Below, piece after piece: positions 61,444 through 64,000 of a DNA stretch of 64,000 bases (its first letter is position 1; each line of letters begins with the position of its first letter). Source of the stretch: Clostridiaceae bacterium (GTDB lineage: Bacteria > Bacillota > Clostridia > DSM-8532); contig JAAXZX010000043.1 of NCBI GenBank assembly GCA_012719645.1, positions 62,001-126,000 on the forward strand, given 5' to 3'. The notes beneath the pieces were generated by a model, which searched no databases, was not told where the DNA came from, and saw only the letters and a list, made by a program, of their open reading frames with translations. The translations under genes and the position numbers were made by a program.

Positions 61444-62394
61444 TTACCAGACACCGCGCTCGCCGAATCTCTTTGCTAAGGCGTTTGCCATGAAAAGGAA
61501 TATGACGCAAACCACGGACTGGAACAGTCCAACCGCTGTTGCCAGCGAAAATTGCAGCGCCTGTATACCATATTTGTAAACAAATATCGAAATAACGTTG
61601 GCCACATCGTTCACCATATGGTTCATCAGGGCAAATGGCCGGTCGAACTCGCTTCCCAGTATCCTGCCAAGGCTCAGGATAAGCAGCGTAACAATTGTTG
61701 TACGTATGCCCGGCAGCGTAATATGCCACATCTTTCTGAAGCGGCCGGCGCCGTCCATTTCGGCGGCTTCATACAACTCAGGGTTGATGGCCGTGATGGC
61801 GGCAAGGTAGATGATGGTGTTCCACCCTACACTCTGCCAGATCCCAAGGAATACATAGGTTACCACCCACCATTTGGGCTCGTTCAGGAAAGGAATAGTA
61901 TCCAACCCTATCTTGGTAAGGAAGTTATTGACGAGACCGCTGGTGGGAGCGAACAACTGCCTGGCAAGTCCGGCTATGATAACCCATGAAAGGAAGTGAG
62001 GCATATAGGCAACGGTCTGCGTTACGCGCTTGTACCTTGGGAACGGCAATTCGTTGAGCAGCAGCGCGAGTATGATGGGAGCCGGGAAACCGAAGATCAG
62101 GTCCAGGAAATTAAGCATGATGGTATTGCGCAATGCGTTGATGAAGTCCTTGTTTGAAAATGCCTTGATGAAATACTCCAAACCGTTGTTGGCTGCCCAG
62201 GGCATTTCCCAGACGCTCTTAACAATACTGTATTTCTTGAATGCAATCTGTATATATTGCATGGGTATGTACTTGAAAATAATAAAATATGTAAGAGGAA
62301 GAAGCAACAGAAGATAAAGAGTCCAGTATCGCTTTATGTAGGCAATGAACTTTTTGCCCCTTCCGGGTGAGCCAGCCAATGCTACGGTTTTCAC
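61444..62394 (-). CDS. carbohydrate ABC transporter permease (LplB type)
   Basis: A 316-residue permease with six helices, EAA motif in YEAAEMDGAGRFRKMWHITLP. The start is GTG at 62394 with AAAGGGG nine bases upstream. It heads the transporter run. Together with the downstream permease it forms the heterodimeric channel for the lipoprotein's ligand, probably a plant polysaccharide fragment. Confidence 0.9.
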   Translation of the reverse strand: MKTVALAGSPGRGKKFIAYIKRYWTLYLLLLLPLTYFIIFKYIPMQYIQIAFKKYSIVKSVWEMPWAANNGLEYFIKAFSNKDFINALRNTIMLNFLDLIFGFPAPIILALLLNELPFPRYKRVTQTVAYMPHFLSWVIIAGLARQLFAPTSGLVNNFLTKIGLDTIPFLNEPKWWVVTYVFLGIWQSVGWNTIIYLAAITAINPELYEAAEMDGAGRFRKMWHITLPGIRTTIVTLLILSLGRILGSEFDRPFALMNHMVNDVANVISIFVYKYGIQALQFSLATAVGLFQSVVCVIFLFMANALAKRFGERGVW

Positions 62395-62508
62395 TGTCGT
62401 ATCCCCTTTACTCTACATATTTTGATATGCCGGGGCAGAAGATGTCATGTACTCCCAGCCTGACCTGTAACCAAACATATGCACGATCTTCCGGCCTTCC
62501 TTGAATAA

Positions 62509-62537
62509 AGATTACCACGAACCTTCATGCGTGTCAA
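62509..62537 (-). promoter_or_regulatory. candidate promoter of the sugar-transporter operon
   Basis: TTGACA (62537-62532), 17-base spacer, TAATCT (62514-62509): perfect -35, weak -10. The leader would be about 110 bases. I saw no operator repeat. The rest of the 62395-62750 gap is AT-rich and holds no gene. Confidence 0.4.
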
Positions 62538-62664
62538 TACTAGGATACTAAAATATCACACATATTCAACAGATAAAAAACATTGAAAAGAAGCCTAATT
62601 GCGCATATTGCACAAAACCCGGCTTGACTGTTATCCTATAAATATCAGTACAGGCTAATTATAC

Positions 62665-62693
62665 TTGTATTATAACTTATTAAATCCTATAAT
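62665..62693 (+). promoter_or_regulatory. promoter of the O-acetylesterase gene
   Basis: TTGTAT (62665-62670), 17-base spacer, TATAAT (62688-62693). Transcription would start near 62700, about 50 bases before the ATG. Confidence 0.6.
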
Positions 62694-62750
62694 GAGTTAG
62701 ATCTGTTAAAGAAAATTTCTATATGTATAATCCGGGAAGGGGCGGATATT

Positions 62751-64000
62751 ATGAGCATAATGCTTCCAAAGCTTATATCGGATGGAATGGTTCTGCAGCG
62801 CGGCACCGCGGCCAGAATCTGGGGAAAGGCCGATGAGCGCGTTACTCTCACCTTTCTGGGAAAGCAGTATGTTACGGCTCCCGACCCGTCAGGATACTGG
62901 GAGATCCTTCTTGATAACCTCCCGCCCGGTGGCCCGTACACCATGAGTATCAACGAAATAACCATAAATGATGTATTTGTGGGTGATGTGTGGCTCTGCT
63001 CAGGCCAGTCGAACATGCAGATCCCCATGTCAAGGGTAAAGCATATGTACCCGGAGGAAATCGCATCCCCCAATCCGAATATCCGCCAGTTCACTGTGCC
63101 CCAGCGTTTCAATTTCCATGGGCCCCAGGACAGCCTTGAAGGAGGGCATTGGTCCGCGGCTTCCACCGACACTATCAGCGACTTCTCAGCAGTGGGTTAC
63201 TTTTTCGCAAAACGACTTCATGAGCGATATCATGTCCCCATCGGGCTGATTTTGTCGGCAATTGGCGGGACCCCCATCCATGCATGGATGAGCCGGGGGG
63301 CTTTGGAGGCTTTTCCCGAACTGATCCGGGAAGCTGACCTATGCGCCGACGACGGCTATGTGGCAAGGGTACAGGCTGAGGATATGAGGCAGATAGAGAG
63401 TTTCTTCAGCGGGATAGACGCCTCCGATCCGGGACTCCGGGAAAGCTGGCATTCTCCCGACTACAGCGATGAAGGCTGGGAAGAACGGGACCTTCTTGAT
63501 CCCTGGCCAGGTTCGGGCTCGGTGTGGCTGAGGAAGACCCTTCACATCCCCCCTGAGCTTGCCGGAAAAAAGGCGACACTGTTTTTAGGCACATTGATTG
63601 ACTGGGACATGGTCTATGTAAATGGACAGGTGGTAGGAAACACCACATACCGGTATCCGCCGCGGGAGTATATTGTGCCCTCGCTGCCTTCGGGGCGCTG
63701 TGTGATAGCAATCCGTGTAATCAGCAAGGATGGGGGCTGTTTCACTCCCGGAAAGCAATACCTGCTCTCCACCGATGACGGGGTATTCAACCTGAACGGC
63801 AAATGGCTTTTCCGGCGGGGCGCTTCAGCCTTGCCTCCCGCACCGGAAGTCTTTTTTACATACAAGCCTACGGGATTGTACAACGGAATGATAACGCCGC
63901 TTAGGCGATTTACCATAAAGGGCGCGCTCTGGTACCAGGGTGAAGCCGATGCTGATAATCCTGAAAGATATGCCGAGAAGCTCCGGGCACTTATAAGCAC
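62751..64000 (+). CDS. sialate/acetyl-ester O-acetylesterase, SGNH type (5' part; runs off the window)
   Basis: The first 416 codons of an SGNH-type esterase. The nucleophile block reads VWLCSGQSNMQIPM (Ser about 86), followed by a Gly block in IGGTPIHAWMS and the later block ALWYQGEADADNPE. An inserted beta-sandwich (about residues 220-330) is common in sialate 9-O-acetylesterase-like proteins. No signal peptide, so it acts in the cytosol. AAGGGG lies about eleven bases before the ATG. Beside a sugar transporter, with a GH43 enzyme in the window, deacetylation of imported plant oligosaccharides is at least as likely as sialic acid metabolism. Confidence 0.85.
   Translation, partial: MSIMLPKLISDGMVLQRGTAARIWGKADERVTLTFLGKQYVTAPDPSGYWEILLDNLPPGGPYTMSINEITINDVFVGDVWLCSGQSNMQIPMSRVKHMYPEEIASPNPNIRQFTVPQRFNFHGPQDSLEGGHWSAASTDTISDFSAVGYFFAKRLHERYHVPIGLILSAIGGTPIHAWMSRGALEAFPELIREADLCADDGYVARVQAEDMRQIESFFSGIDASDPGLRESWHSPDYSDEGWEERDLLDPWPGSGSVWLRKTLHIPPELAGKKATLFLGTLIDWDMVYVNGQVVGNTTYRYPPREYIVPSLPSGRCVIAIRVISKDGGCFTPGKQYLLSTDDGVFNLNGKWLFRRGASALPPAPEVFFTYKPTGLYNGMITPLRRFTIKGALWYQGEADADNPERYAEKLRALIS

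Noticed and set aside
1-64000. CRISPR array, rRNA or tRNA genes, prophage or complete insertion sequence.
   Set aside because: None of their signatures was found: no regular spacer-repeat series, no transposase or integrase gene, and no tRNA cloverleaf seen by eye.

Overview
The window looks like chromosome of an endospore-forming anaerobic member of the Clostridia (Bacillota) with roughly balanced GC content. The support is a Spo0E-like phosphatase, a YtaF-type sporulation membrane protein, a T-box leader in front of ileS, strong AGGAGG ribosome binding sites, frequent TTG/GTG starts, ferredoxin-linked indolepyruvate oxidoreductase, an ECF transporter and an Lpl-type polysaccharide ABC transporter. 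The genus cannot be fixed from the sequence. No rRNA, tRNA, CRISPR array, prophage or complete insertion sequence was seen.

Layout. 1-3.2 kb: start of fabI (minus), a Spo0E-like gene, an aminotransferase/Lrp pair and a DivIVA-like protein. 3.2-12.9 kb: glycogen metabolism (glgP; glgA; a cytosolic CBM25 protein), interleaved with a DacF-like protein that has lost all its catalytic motifs, prfB with its programmed frameshift, a cyclase-family hydrolase and several small proteins. 13-19.5 kb: three overlapping M42 aminopeptidases, then ileS behind an isoleucine T-box. 19.7-20.1 kb: a non-coding segment that folds into a large nested RNA structure. 20.1-27.9 kb: TelA/XpaC pair, a B12-binding radical SAM protein, a GH43 glycosidase, an atypical PRPP synthetase and galM. 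28-35.1 kb: a MacB/FtsX-type ABC pair and a gluconate-kinase/6-phosphogluconate dehydrogenase pair. 35.2-48.8 kb: an ABC exporter, a TIR-transmembrane-propeller protein, a second ABC pair, a Ca2+-type P-ATPase, ytaF, exonuclease III and a membrane-anchored MutS-like ATPase. 49-58.3 kb: uracil permease, a decayed TetR gene, then a seven-gene operon. 58.3-64 kb: a small Cys-rich protein, an Lpl-type sugar transporter (binding protein and two permeases) and the 5' part of a sialate/acetyl-ester O-acetylesterase.

The two most interesting regions are 51.3-58.3 kb and 19.7-20.1 kb. The first is an operon for a TrpP-like ECF transporter, indolepyruvate:ferredoxin oxidoreductase and an arylacetate-CoA ligase. 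Its leader starts with about nine NAG triplets, mostly five bases apart, followed by an intrinsic terminator. This is what a TRAP (MtrB) tryptophan-sensing attenuator looks like. If so, the operon is switched off by tryptophan, which suits uptake and reductive synthesis of aromatic amino acids better than their fermentation. The second is a roughly 315-nt structured RNA candidate whose wobble pairs point to the plus strand.

A family of short palindromes with the core GGAACCGTCCCCCTGG is scattered through the window: two intact copies, two half copies, and one match inside the gluconate kinase coding sequence.
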